Of a DNA stretch of 64,000 nucleotides, positions 1 through 9,383 are shown in pieces. Origin of the DNA: Prorocentrum cordatum (lineage: Eukaryota; Sar; Dinophyceae; Prorocentrales; Prorocentraceae); NCBI GenBank assembly GCA_963575745.1, contig CAUYUJ010014548.1, positions 212,981-276,980 of the forward strand. Direction: 5' to 3'. Both the position numbers and the translations under genes were made by a program. Numbering within the stretch: position 1 is the first letter of the stretch; each line of letters starts with the position of its first letter. The notes below the pieces were generated by a model that was not told the DNA's origin, searched no databases, and saw nothing but the letters and a program-made list of their open reading frames with translations.

Positions 1-123
1 GGGACCCGTTTTTCGTCCTGAATCGTTTTTTGACGGTCCCGAGGGCCGGTGAGGGCCCCCGAGAGGCCAAAAAGAATGAAAAACCTCCCGTCGTGATTTT
101 TTCATACCTCGAGGCGGCCTGGG
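1..123 (-). repeat. Family A inverted-repeat element, cut by window edge
   Basis: Reverse-oriented copy of the ~185-bp family A element. It shows the internal signatures TTTTTTGACGGTCCCGAGGG and CCTCCCGTCGTGATTTTTTC and ends in a degenerate CTCGAG..GGCCTGGG terminus. The other end lies outside the window. Family A has ends CCCAGACCCCC / GGGGGTCTGGG and no coding capacity, so I read it as a MITE-like non-autonomous element. Confidence 0.6.
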
Positions 124-360
124 CTCGCCAGCCTCTCGCCTTCGTCCTCGACCTCCTTGCGTCGGCAGCGCCGTCCGTCGTCGTCAGCGCGGGGAGCCCG
201 CCCGCCGGGGGCCGCCGACGGCAGCGGCCGCCGAGGGCCGCGGCAGCCCGCCAAAGGCTGGCCGAAGCCGCCGAGGGCCGCCGAAGGCTGCTCGAAACCG
301 CGGACCCGGACCCCCTCGAGTTATGAAAAAATCACGACGGGTGGTCAGCAATCCTGCACA
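124..360. other. GC-rich spacer with a family A end fragment
   Basis: No gene seen. The stretch is GC-rich with imperfect GCCGCCGAGGGCCGC-type repeats. At about 306-343 there is the left ~38 bp of a forward family A element (GACCCCCTCGAGTTATGAAA), cut off just before the next copy. Confidence 0.5.
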
Positions 361-543
361 CCCAGACCCCCGACGTCAGGATTGCTTCAGTACGCGACCT
401 CCAAAGGTCCGGACCCATTCGCAGGGATCGGTTTTTCATCCTGAGTCGTTATTTGACGGTCCCGAGGGCCAGTAAGGGCCCCCAGAGGCCAAAAATCATG
501 AAACATGTCCCGTCGTGATTTTTTCACAACTCGAGGGGGTCTG
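361..543 (-). repeat. Family A element
   Basis: Reverse-oriented copy from CCCAGACCCCCGACGTCAGG to the CTCGAGGGGGTCTG terminus, carrying the internal GACGGTCCCGAGGGCCAG and AGGGCCCCCAGAGGCC signatures. Confidence 0.7.
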
Positions 544-703
544 CGGGGGTTCTCGGTAGCCTCGGGGTGCGTTCCAGAAGCTGCGCCTCGTCCAGAGCGC
601 CACGGGGTTGCCCGAGCAGTCCCCAACGGCCGCCAGAGACCCGAGTTAGGACCCGAAGGCCCAAGTGTTCCTTCAGGGTTCGTTCCGGTCGATCTGTTCC
701 GGT
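544..703 (-). repeat. Family H repeat, inverted duplicate of 4046-4218
   Basis: The reverse complement of this block reappears nearly unchanged at 4046-4218, including CTGGCGGCCGTTGGGGACTG and CAGCTTCTGGAACGCACCCC. In both places it sits between two family A copies. Diverged relatives occur at 6985-7125, 20125-20235 and 43440-43545. No convincing reading frame. Confidence 0.65.
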
Positions 704-890
704 CCCAGACCCCCTCGAGTTATGAAAAAATCCCGACGGGCAGTTTTTCATGATGTTTGGCCTCTCGGGGGCCCTCACCGGTCCTCGGGACCGTCAAAAA
801 ACGAGTCAGGACGAAAAACCGGTCCCAGGGAGTGGGTCCAGACCGCTGGGGGTCGACGTCATGAAAAAATCATGACGTCGGGGGTCTGGG
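704..890 (+). repeat. Family A element, first unit of a tandem duplication
   Basis: Complete forward copy with both termini (CCCAGACCCCCTCGAGTTAT and GACGTCGGGGGTCTGGG). With its right flank to 962 it forms a ~259-bp unit repeated directly at 963-1222. Confidence 0.75.
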
Positions 891-962
891 GAGAGCCGCC
901 GAGGGCAAACCGATCGGGAACGCACCGACCCGGGTCAACACAAACCCGGGTCCGTCAGGCCT

Positions 963-1149
963 CCCAGACCCCCTGGAGTTATGAAAAAATCACGACGGGA
1001 GGTTTTTCATAATTTTTGGCCTCTCGGGGGCCCTCACCGGCCCTCGGGACCGTCAAAAAACGAGTCAGGACCAAAAACCGGTCCCGGGGAGTGGGTCCAG
1101 ACCGCTGGGGGTCGACGTCATGAAAAAATCATGACGTCGGGGGTCTGGG
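963..1149 (+). repeat. Family A element, second unit of a tandem duplication
   Basis: Complete forward copy. The following ~75 bp (GAGAGCCGCCGAGGGC.. to ..GGGTCCGTCAGGCC) match the flank of the previous copy, so 704-962 and 963-1222 are a direct tandem duplication of element plus flank with few differences. Confidence 0.75.
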
Positions 1150-1220
1150 GAGAGCCGCCGAGGGCAGACCGCTCGGGAACGCACCCGACCCGGGTCAACG
1201 CAAACCTGGGTCCGTCAGGC

Positions 1221-1316
1221 CTTGCAGGGTCCTGCAAGATCCTGCAGGATCCTGCAGGATCCTGCACGCTATAGCCTGGGTCAATGCGGCCCTGGCTCTG
1301 CAGGATCCTGCAAGAT
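1221..1316. repeat. Short tandem repeat of GATCCTGCAG
   Basis: About six near-exact 10-bp units (GATCCTGCAG/GATCCTGCAA) in two clusters separated by ~30 bp. Confidence 0.7.
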
Positions 1317-1330
1317 CCGCCGCCCTGGCT

Positions 1331-1840
1331 GACCCCCGTTTGCATTGACCCCCGTCCCTGGAACCGACGCCGCCGAGGGCCGCCTGGGGCAGGCCAAGGG
1401 CCGCGGCCGAAGCCGTCGAGGGCCAGCAGAAGCCGCTGGTGGCCGTCGAGGACCGCCGAAGGCCGGCCGAAGCCGCCAGTGGCAAGTAGCTGTCGCGGTG
1501 GCCGTCGAAGGCGGGTCGAGGCCGCTGGTGCGCCGATGTCGTCCCCGTCGGCGGGGCCTCCGCCGGACGGCGCCCGCGGCCGTCCAGTCGGCGCGCGCGC
1601 GCCGCCCTCCCGCCGCGCCGGCGCCGCGCGCGGGGCCGTCGGGGCCGCGGGCCCTGGGAGCCACAATGGCTGGCGGGCGGAGGGGCCGCGCTCGCCGCCG
1701 CCGCGGCGATGGGAGGCGCGGCAGCAGCCGAGGACGAGGGCCGTGGCCGACTCGAGGGTGGCCGGCGCTCCGCGTGCGGCGCGGGCGCCGCCGGGCCGCC
1801 GTGGCTCTCGCGGCCGGCGCGGGCGCCGAGAGGCACAGTG
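1331..1840. other. GC-rich region, no gene recognised
   Basis: Strongly GC-rich with GCCGAAGCCGCCGAGGGCC-like short repeats. Several frames are open, but their Arg/Pro/Ala-rich translations are what GC-rich repeats give and match no family I know. A 21-bp sequence starting TGGCTGGCGGGCGGAGGGG at about 1668 recurs right after the next family A copy (about 2026). Confidence 0.5.
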
Positions 1841-2026
1841 CCCAGACCCCCTCGAGTTACGCAAAAATCACGACGGGAGGTTTTTCATTCTTTTTGGCCT
1901 CTGGGGGCCCTTACCGGTCCTCGGGACCGTCAAAAAACGAGTCAGGACGAAAAACGGGTCCTGGGGAATGGGTCCAGACCGCTGGGGGTCGACGTCATGC
2001 AAAAATCATGACGTCGGGGGTCTGGG
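1841..2026 (+). repeat. Family A element
   Basis: Complete forward copy from CCCAGACCCCCTCGAGTTAC to GACGTCGGGGGTCTGGG. Confidence 0.75.
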
Positions 2027-2137
2027 TGGCTGGCGGGCGGAGGGGCCGGGGCGCCTGAGCAGGGACTCCGTGATGATGGGCCAGTGTTCCAACAATACCA
2101 TAGGTAGGGCGGGGGAGAAGGGAGGATGGGGAGGTGC

Positions 2138-2236
2138 TCCTCCTCCTCCTCCTCCTCCTCCTCCTCCTCCTCCTCCACCTCCACCTCCTCCTCCTCCTCC
2201 TCCTCCTCCTCCTCCTCCTCCTCCTCCTCCTCCTCC
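2138..2236. repeat. (CCT)n microsatellite
   Basis: About 33 CCT units with one short CCA interruption. Reading frames through it give poly-Pro, poly-Ser/Leu or poly-Glu and are not taken as genes. Confidence 0.9.
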
Positions 2237-2239
2237 TGG

Positions 2240-2960
2240 TAGTGGTAGTGGTGGACATTCGGCCCATCATTTGATACACCAGGACAGTGGCGCGCCCGAG
2301 GGGACTGCAGCCGCGGGTCGGACTGGTCTCCGGTCTTCATTCCCTGCGGGTTTGCAGTGTCCTGGTTTGTGGCGCCCTGAGAGGGTTTGCTCGCCGCTGC
2401 CGCCGCGATGGGAGACGCGGCGGCACCGCTGAGTTCCGCGGAGCCTCGATGATGCTGACGTTCCGCGTCCGACGCGGGCGCCGCCAAAGCCACTGTGGCT
2501 CTCGCGGCCGACGCCGCCGCCGAGCGTCACAATGACTTGTTGAATCCTGGATTTGTTCCTCGATTCTGGCCCTCGGGGCCCGTGACCATTAAACACTTGA
2601 TCTGGAACGACAAGCTACGCCTGGGGAAACGGTCGGGACCCATGGGGCCGAGGATGAAAAAGTCATATCAGCGGATATCTGGGATGAGCTGGCGGCAACG
2701 GCCCAGGGGAGGAAGCATCGGGCTGACATTATCAGCGATGGGCACGCCGGTCGCGAAGCCACGGCGCGCTCCTGGGCGGGGTGGGCTATCAGGCATCTGA
2801 CGGCAATCAATTGGCGAGTGGGGGTCGTCGATGCATCGCCCCGTGAGCCGATCCCCCAGTCCCCGGTAACGTTGTCCCTGACGAGTCGACCAAAACCGAG
2901 ACCCCTACGTTGTCCCCTGGCTGTCGGGTCATAACTCGCCTCCCCGGCGGCCGACGATCC
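2240..2960. other. No gene recognised
   Basis: Mixed-complexity DNA with no protein family or RNA gene I can identify in any frame. Confidence 0.4.
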
Positions 2961-3126
2961 AGGCATCGGGCCTGTCCTCCTACAGGGGGACTTTGGACGG
3001 AAAATGAAGAATGGCTAGAAAATATCCCAACATGGTCAAAAAAAACATACAAACAAACCGTCCCCATACTACTTCTCACTATTCTTGAATATATATTCCT
3101 TCTGTAGAGGGACAGGCCCGACTTAA
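2961..3126. repeat. Family C (hAT-like MITE) element
   Basis: Begins near TCGGGCCTGTCCTCCTACAG and ends GAGGGACAGGCCCGACTTAA, with an A/T-rich centre. The left terminus is slightly degraded and no target duplication is visible. See 52556-52718 for the family definition. Confidence 0.7.
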
Positions 3127-3859
3127 TGGCAGCGTTGCCCCTGAAGGGGGTCGCTCCCGGCCGACGCCGCCGCCGGAAGGCCCGGGCCGCCGAGTCGAGG
3201 CGCTCTGACCGACGCCGTCGCCACAGGATGGGTCGGCGTCGTGTCGGGGAAGTCGGACCGAATCTAGGTTGGGACGCACAGGGACATACTAATACATTAT
3301 ATGTCCTCCTCGGAGGCGCGCGCCCGACCCGAACATGTAGTGTATACCCAACTTGTAGCATACATCGTTTCCCGAGCGGTGTGGCCAGAAAGCGCCCGCC
3401 ACGACGCATACACGATAAGATCTCTCGGTGCGCGCGGCGCCCCCGGGGGGGCGACGCACATATATCGGGTGTTGGCAGAACTGGGTTTAGTGGAACCTGG
3501 TTTAAAGATCCGTACCGGAGGCGCCGCCACGCCCCATTTCCACTAACCGGGACTGCCGTCACCCGAAAAAACACCAGCTATGGCAAACCTGGTTTAGTGA
3601 TTCTGGCCAATTCGAAGGCTCCGGGGCCCTACCACTAACCGGGTCCCCTTACCCGGGGTCCTGGCCAAACCCGAATATAGTATAAGTACGTTGGGTTGAC
3701 GCCGAGAGGTGTGCGTCGCACCCGGCCGCGCCGGCACGGAGTCGGAATCGGAGCGGCTCGGCCCCGCCAGGAGTGCGCGACGGCGCTGCGGAGGCATCGG
3801 GCAACATCGGCTCGTCGGAGCACCGGGCTCACAGCGGAACGCCCCTTCCGACACCAATG
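3127..3859. other. No gene recognised
   Basis: GC-rich, mostly unique-looking sequence. Short direct repeats of a GAACTGGGTTTAGTGGAACC/CCTGGTTTAGTGATTCTGG type occur at about 3478-3620. No supported coding region. Confidence 0.4.
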
Positions 3860-4045
3860 CCCAGACCCCCGACGTCATGATTTTTGCACGACGTCGACCC
3901 CCAGCGGTCTGGAGCCATTCCCCAGGATCGGTGTTTCGTCCCAAGCCGTTTTTTGACGGTCCCGAGGGCCGGTAAGGGCCCCCAGAGGCCAAAAATTTTG
4001 AAAAACTGCCTGTCGTGATTTTATCATAAATCGAGAGGGTCTGGG
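3860..4045 (-). repeat. Family A element
   Basis: Complete reverse copy from CCCAGACCCCCGACGTCATG to TCGAGAGGGTCTGGG. Confidence 0.75.
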
Positions 4046-4218
4046 ATCGGAACATATCGACCGTATCGGAACGAACCCTGAAGGAACACTTGGGCCTTCG
4101 GGTCCTAACTCGGGTCTCTGGCGGCCGTTGGGGACTGCTCGGGCAACCCCGTGGCGCTCTGGACGAGGCGCAGCTTCTGGAACGCACCCCGAGGCTGGCT
4201 GACCACCGAGAACCCCCG
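4046..4218 (+). repeat. Family H repeat, inverted duplicate of 544-703
   Basis: Near-identical in reverse complement to 544-703 and bracketed by family A copies in the same way. The two loci therefore form an inverted segmental duplication about 3.5 kb apart. Confidence 0.65.
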
Positions 4219-4388
4219 CAGACCCCCACGAGTTATGAAAAAATTGCGACGGGATTTGTTTCATGATTTTTGGCCTCTGGGGGGACCGTCAAATAACGAC
4301 TCAGGATGAAAAACCGGTCCCGGCGAATGGGTCCGGACCTCTGGGGGTCGCGTAAGTACTGAAACAATCCTGACGTCAGGGGTCTGGG
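4219..4388 (+). repeat. Family A element
   Basis: Forward copy from CAGACCCCCACGAGTTATG to GACGTCAGGGGTCTGGG. It has an internal deletion around the CTCACCGGTCCTCGG segment. Confidence 0.7.
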
Positions 4389-4516
4389 GACCTCGAGCAC
4401 CTCGAACGCCTCGCACACCTCGAGCCCAAAACCTCGAGCCCCGCAGCTGCTGGAGCGCATCCCGAGGTCACAAAAGTCCGAGGCGCCGACGGCAACGACG
4501 TCGCCGGGGCCGTGAC

Positions 4517-4758
4517 CCCAGACCCCCGACGACATCTTTTTCACGACCTCGACACCCAAAGGTCTCGGCCCATTCCCCGGGACCGGCTTTTCATCCAAAG
4601 GAGCCTGTTGTTTTTAGACTCTGGCAAGTTTACTTGCATGGACGGGGGGGGGGGGCTGAGCCTGAAGCAAGCCGCAAACGACTTGCACGTTCGGGGGGGG
4701 CGCGGAAATCACGCAAGTCGAAAGGCACTTGCACGCCAGTATTCGCTTGAAGAGGGGC

Positions 4759-4795
<37 letters not shown>

Positions 4796-5110
4796 CGAAC
4801 GCCAGGCAAGTAAACTTGCCTGAATGGCAAGTAAACTTGCCTGAATCCACAAAAAAACAGGCGCAAGCCGTTTTTTTGACGGTCCCGAGGGCCGTCAAGG
4901 GCCCCCGGAGCCCGAAAATAGGAGCTGCGATTTTTTTGTGGACTGGATTGGGAGTTTTTGGGGGGGGCTTGGCGTTGGGGTAAGGTGTGGCGTCTCCCCT
5001 AAACAAGACACCGAACCCGAAGCACAAAAAACCAAAGACTCGAACAAAAACAACAGAACACGACAACAAACAACGGACCCGAACAGACAACCAAGCTCGA
5101 GGGGGTCTGG
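4517..5110 (-). repeat. Family A element split by two insertions
   Basis: Three pieces of one reverse copy lie in order: 4517-4596 (CCCAGACCCCCGACGACATC to ..TTTTCATCC), about 4867-4935 (TTTTTTGACGGTCCCGAGGG onward) and 5095-5110 (CTCGAGGGGGTCTGGG). About 270 bp and 160 bp of unrelated DNA separate them. Confidence 0.55.
4597..4866. repeat. Insert with a 35-G run and GCAAGTAAACTTGC palindromes
   Basis: Contains an uninterrupted run of 35 G (4761-4795). Near both ends are the palindromic motifs GCAAGTTTACTTGC (about 4624) and CAGGCAAGTAAACTTGCCTG (about 4802), the latter repeated at about 4825. The block sits inside a split family A element, so it is probably a mobile insertion. Confidence 0.45.
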
Positions 5111-5280
5111 GACCGCCGCCGCCGCCGCCTGCAGGGCCTCTCTCGCCGCCTCCGGTGGCGAGGGCGCCCGCGCGGGGGCGCTCGCGCGGGAGGCGTGCCC
5201 GTTCTTGAGGCCGACCAGCAGGCCCTCCCGCTGCGCCGCGCCGCCGACCACCTCGGCCAGGACGGCGAGGCGCGAGAGCG

Positions 5281-5412
5281 CGAGGAGGAGGAGGAGGAGG
5301 AGGAGGAGGAGGAGGAGAAGGAGGAGGAGGAGGAGGAGGAGGAGGAGGAGGAGGAGGAGGAGGAGGAGGAGGAGGAGGAGGAGGAGGAGGCGGACGAGGA
5401 GGAGGAGGAGGA
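5281..5412. repeat. (GGA)n microsatellite
   Basis: About 44 GAG/GGA triplets with rare A or C substitutions. Confidence 0.9.
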
Positions 5413-5459
5413 GAGGCGCCGGGGGGAGGGTGCCGCGGAGGCTCGGGGGCGTCCGAGAG

Positions 5460-5648
5460 CCCAGGCCGCCTCGGGCCATGGAGAGATCACGGCGGGGAAT
5501 TTTTGTTCGCCTTTTTCGGTCCCTGGAGGGCCTCACCGGCCCTCGGGGCCGTCAAACAACGACTCGGGATGCAAAGCCGGTCATGGGGAGAGGGTCGGGA
5601 CCTCAGGGGGTCGACGTCAGGAACAAATCACGACGTCGGGGGTCTGGG
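5460..5648 (+). repeat. Family A element, diverged
   Basis: Forward copy with GAGATCACGGCGGGGAATTT, CCTCACCGGCCCTCGGGGCC and the intact right end GACGTCGGGGGTCTGGG. The left end is degraded. Confidence 0.6.
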
Positions 5649-6049
5649 AGGGGGGCGTCCAAGAGGGGGGGGGGGGGGGCGCAAATCATGGCCAGCGGCA
5701 TCTGTGCGGCCCAGGGGGGGATGGGGGTCGGGGACGCACTGAAACAAGAAGAGGCGCCAAGAACTCTGGGAGACATCGTGGCCCCCTGCGAATCACGATC
5801 CCCCGCCCCTGGTCATCACCCCCGCTCGGCCGCGCCCGAAAGACAGGGCGAGGGGGAAGATCCAGGCGAGAATGCGGCCGGGAAGCTTTGCACAGCGTGC
5901 CGCAGCGGCGGCCCTGGGCGAGACGCGGTGCCCTGCATGCGGACGGCGTGTCGCTCCGCTCCGCGGGGCGGGAGAGGCTCGGGAGGAGCTCGGGACGTCG
6001 ACGCCTGGGGACTGGGACGTGGATACAGTCGGGGCGTTGACATATTTTC

Positions 6050-6142
6050 CCCTTCCTCCACCCCCTCCCCTCCCCCTCCCCCTCCTCCTCCTCCTCCTCC
6101 TCCTCCTCCTCCTCCTCCTCCTCCTCCTCCTCGTCCTCGTCC
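6050..6142. repeat. (CCT)n microsatellite
   Basis: CCT/CCCCT tract of about 90 bp. The flanking 5650-6050 and 6145-6830 show no supported gene. A TGTGTGTGTGTGTG dinucleotide run lies at about 6699. Confidence 0.85.
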
Positions 6143-6833
6143 TCGTCCATTCCTTCCTCCCCGGTCGCGCCTGCCGTCCCCCCCACCCCACCCCACAAGG
6201 CCCTAAATAAGGAACGAGGCCCCCTTTTTCCCACAAGTTAAACTCTTCGATCTCCCATCGAAGCCCTCGGCAAAACCAGAGGCGAACTGCAACAAAAACT
6301 AAGGAACTTCGAGCCCCTCCCCAACGAAAAGGGTTCCTTCCTCAGCGCCCCGACTGTAGCGCGTCGCGCCAAAGCGCGGTGGGCCAGAACTGGCGCGGGC
6401 GTGTCAGGGCGCACGGGGCGCGATGCATCCCCAGCCGAATGCATGGGACTCTGCCGCGAAGCTGGTGCCCATCGCGACCGAGAGGTCGCCCTCGGCTGCC
6501 CCTGGACCCAGAAGAAAGACGGGGTCCGGGGCTTTGGTCTCGATTTTTCATGCTGTTTTTTCGTGACGTCGGATCTCTGGGGACTGAGCGGGATCCAAGC
6601 GCGGCGCCGAGAGGCCTCCCCCCCCAATGGAGGGGAGCAATTCCAGAGGGCCCCGAAGCTGGAAGGTCTCGGCGTCCTCGCACCCCAGCATCCGAAGATG
6701 TGTGTGTGTGTGTGTTTTTGTCCAATCCTCGGCCCCAGAGGTCCCACAGTTTTCCGTCGCGGATCCATATCCCATGGCCCCAGGGCCCGATGACGGGCCC
6801 CACGAGGCAGCAATCAAGGAACGAGCGCCAGTG

Positions 6834-6976
6834 TTGGGTCTACAGGCCTTTCTTCCGATGCAACAAAATAAATCGCCAAATCTTCAAAAAGATTGGAAAA
6901 ATACGAAACATCGTTCCCAGACTATGTTTTGACTATTTTTGAATCTTCCTCCTGAAGAGGGACAGGCCCGACTTAA
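6834..6976. repeat. Family C (hAT-like MITE) element with target duplication
   Basis: Left end is degraded (TTGGGTCTACAGGCC). Right end is GAGGGACAGGCCCGACTTAA. It is flanked by CGCCAGTG (6826-6833) and CGCCAGTT (6977-6984), a 7/8 match read as the 8-bp target-site duplication. Confidence 0.7.
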
Positions 6977-6984
6977 CGCCAGTT

Positions 6985-7125
6985 GAACAAATCGTCGGGA
7001 TGCGGGTTTTCAGGCCATTACTGGGGCCCCGGGCGGCCGTTCGGGCGATCCTGGCAGCCCCGGAGCGCTCTCGGCGAGGCGCAGCTGTTGGAAAGTATTC
7101 CGAGGCGAGAGAGCTTCCAGGAACC
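6985..7125 (+). repeat. Family H repeat, diverged
   Basis: Shares CGGCCGTTCGGGCGATCCTG..GGCGCAGCTGTTGGAA with the H block at 4046-4218. Confidence 0.45.
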
Positions 7126-7310
7126 AATGAGAATTTCTGAAAACTGGGAGGAGAGACCATGTGATACATGGCCGCCTTGATGTACCGGATGAGCGCATCG
7201 AGGTTCCACTCGCGCTCCAAGACGCCCTGGAAAGAGAAGAGCTGGAGCTTCCGCTCCTGCGGCCCGGGTGCACGCGCGCTGCGAGTCGCGTGAGGCCTCG
7301 CGAGTTCTGC

Positions 7311-7420
7311 TCCTGCTGCTGCTCCTCCGCCTCTTCTTCTTCTTCCTCCTCCTCCTCCTCCTCCTCCTTCCTCCTCCTCCTCCTCCTCCTCCTCCTTCTC
7401 CTTCCTCCCCCTCCGTCCTC
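7311..7420. repeat. (CCT)n-rich pyrimidine tract
   Basis: CTG/CCT/TTC triplets directly upstream of the SL relic. The SL relic starts at its right edge. Confidence 0.85.
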
Positions 7421-7443
7421 TCCGTAGCCATTTTGGCCTCAAG
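7421..7443 (+). other. DinoSL relic with one inserted base
   Basis: Reads TCCGTAGCCATTTTGGCC then TCAAG. This is the complete 22-nt dinoflagellate spliced leader with a single extra C in GGC(C)TCAAG. In the genome such a copy marks the 5' end of a reverse-transcribed, trans-spliced mRNA. The downstream insertion would extend rightwards. Because the upstream flank is a CCT microsatellite I could not define a target duplication. Confidence 0.75.
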
Positions 7444-7539
7444 TCTGGAGCGAGGAGACTCAATCATTTGGCTGTGATAAGGTGGAGCTGCGCTCCCACC
7501 TGCGACCCCTGGCCGCGGGTCAGACCTTTCTTCTCGCAC

Positions 7540-7887
7540 ATGGCTCCAGGAGGGCCATCGCTAATGAACATCCTGTGCCGACGGCACTCTCTTTGCTTGG
7601 TGCCGACGGCAATCCGCCCCCCCCAGATGGCGACGTCCCGCTCCGAGCTGCGCAGCATCGCACTGAGCTGCCCCATCCCGGCAGCCCTCGAAATTGGCGG
7701 CAATTCCGCAGTTCGCAACACCCCAGAGATGGCGAGGTCCCGCTCTGGTTTGCGTAGCGCCGCAAAACAACTAGACCGCCCCCAGCCTCCAGCATCCCTC
7801 GAACGTGGTGGCGATTTTGCAGATCGCAGCCCGCCCCAGATGGCGACGTTCCGCTCTGATCTGCTTAGCACCGCACCTCGAGAGTAG
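7540..7887 (+). CDS. Possible small ORF in an SL-marked retrocopy
   Basis: First ATG (context CACATGG) about 96 nt after the SL relic opens a 115-residue frame. No family recognised. The protein is made of imperfect repeats containing PQMAT(S/F)RS(E/D)L, because the DNA here is a tandem array (7615-8040). The frame ends in a stop before the array does. It may be a decayed copy of a repeat protein or not coding at all; position after an SL relic is the only support. Confidence 0.2.
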   Translation: MAPGGPSLMNILCRRHSLCLVPTAIRPPQMATSRSELRSIALSCPIPAALEIGGNSAVRNTPEMARSRSGLRSAAKQLDRPQPPASLERGGDFADRSPPQMATFRSDLLSTAPRE

Positions 7888-8040
7888 CGACAGTTTCGCA
7901 GTTCGCGGCACCCCAGAGATGGCGAGGTCCCGCTCTGATCTGCGCAGCGCCGCACTAAACTAGCCCCCCCAGCAACTCTCGAAAGTGGCGAGAATTTCGC
8001 AGATCGCAGCCCTCCCCCCAGGGATGGCGAGGTCGGAGGC
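7615..8040. repeat. Tandem repeat, ~80-110-bp units
   Basis: Units begin (A/G)GATGGCGA(C/G)GTCCCGCTC at about 7625, 7727, 7838, 7917 and 8022. Each is followed by a TCTG..CGCAGCGCCGCAC segment and a GGCGA..TTTCGCAG segment. Units vary in length and identity, so the array is old. Confidence 0.7.
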
Positions 8041-8066
8041 AGGTACGAGAGAGATACGAGACCAAC

Positions 8067-8072
8067 AGAGAA

Positions 8073-8103
<31 letters not shown>

Positions 8104-8135
8104 GAGAGAGAGAAAGAGAAAGAGAAAGAGAAAGG
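8067..8135. repeat. (GA)n microsatellite
   Basis: GAGAGA-rich purine tract with AAAGAG variants. Confidence 0.9.
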
Positions 8136-8288
8136 AGGCGGGAGGAGGAGAAGGAAGGACGCGACCACAGTGCTCTACTCAAAACTAGAACCCGACAAGG
8201 GAATGTGAGGGGAAAACACGGCGTCGAAGTTCTCGGTTTGCAACCCTCGACCCCCACCATTCACAGCCGCCCCGGTTGCGCAACGCCC

Positions 8289-8450
8289 CTCCCGATCCCG
8301 ATCCCTGCTTCCTCCTCCTCCCTCCTCCTTCTTTTCCTCCTCCTCCTCCTCCTCCTCCTCCTCCTCCTCCTTCTCCTCCTCCTCCCTCCCTCCCTCCCCT
8401 CCCCTCCCTTCCTCCTCCTCGCTCCTGCTCCCTCCTCGCTCCTTCTCCCC
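8289..8450. repeat. (CCT)n microsatellite
   Basis: CCT/TCC tract with short interruptions. Confidence 0.9.
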
Positions 8451-8677
8451 CTCGTTCCTCCCCACGCCCTCGATTCTCGCTTCACGTTTCGCCTTGGTCG
8501 GCGCCCAGGCGGACACTGGTTCTGCGGTCTCTCACCCGCTGGCCCAGGCCAGACTCCTCCTATGGAGGAGGAGCATCCTCCCCTCTCGATCCTCCTCTCT
8601 CGACCCTTCATCCTCCCCCCTGATCCTCACCTCTCCTAGGCACACTCCCCCCCCCCCCCTGAAGAATCCTCTCCCGA

Positions 8678-8863
8678 CCCAGACCTCCGACGTCATTATA
8701 TTTTCACGACGTCGACCCCCAGAGGTCTGGACCCATTCCCCGGGACCGGTTTTTTGTCTTGCGTCGTTTTTGACGGTCCCGAGGGCCGGTAAGGGCCCCC
8801 AAAGGCCAAACGTAATGAAAAACCTCCCGCCGTGACTTTTTCATAACTCGAGGGGGTCTGGGG
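8678..8863 (-). repeat. Family A element
   Basis: Complete reverse copy from CCCAGACCTCCGACGTCATT to CTCGAGGGGGTCTGGGG. Confidence 0.75.
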
Positions 8864-9093
8864 ATCCCAATCCCTCTTTTCACTCGGGCGCGAGCGCGCG
8901 CGTGTGCGCGCGCGACGCCCGCGCCGGCGCGTGGTGAGACGTGCGCGTGCGCGCCCGCCGCTCTGGCGAGGGGGGGGGGGGCCCACGCGTCTGCGGTCGG
9001 TTGGCACCCTCCGAGGCAGAGGAGGGAGGAGCAGGGAGGGTGGAGGAGGAGGGAGGAGGCTTGACTGCACTTAGCTCGTTGCAAGTAGCTTGA

Positions 9094-9310
9094 GCGGGGA
9101 GGGAGGAGGAGGGAGGAGGGAGGAGGAGGAGGAGAAGGAGGAGGAGCAGGAGGAGAGGAGGAGGAGAGGAGGAGGAGGAGGAGGAGGAGGAGAGGAGGAG
9201 GAGGAGGAGGAGGAGGAGGAGGAGGAGAGGAGTAGGTGGAGGAGGAGGAGGGAGGAAGGGGGGGGGGGGGGGAGGGGAGGGCGAGGAGGGGGATGGAGGA
9301 GGGAGGAGGA
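9094..9310. repeat. (GGA)n microsatellite
   Basis: GGA/GAG tract with a G-only run near 9260. Confidence 0.9.
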
Positions 9311-9383
9311 GGGTGGACGGCGCCAGGCAAGGTCGGGAGGTGGCAGTCCCAGAAGCCGAGAGAGGCCAACCCGGGGCACACCC

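Noticed and set aside
1841-2047. Family A target duplication from the 21-bp TGGCTGGCGG repeat
   Set aside because: The matching copy is ~170 bp upstream of the element, not at its left edge, so it is not a target-site duplication.
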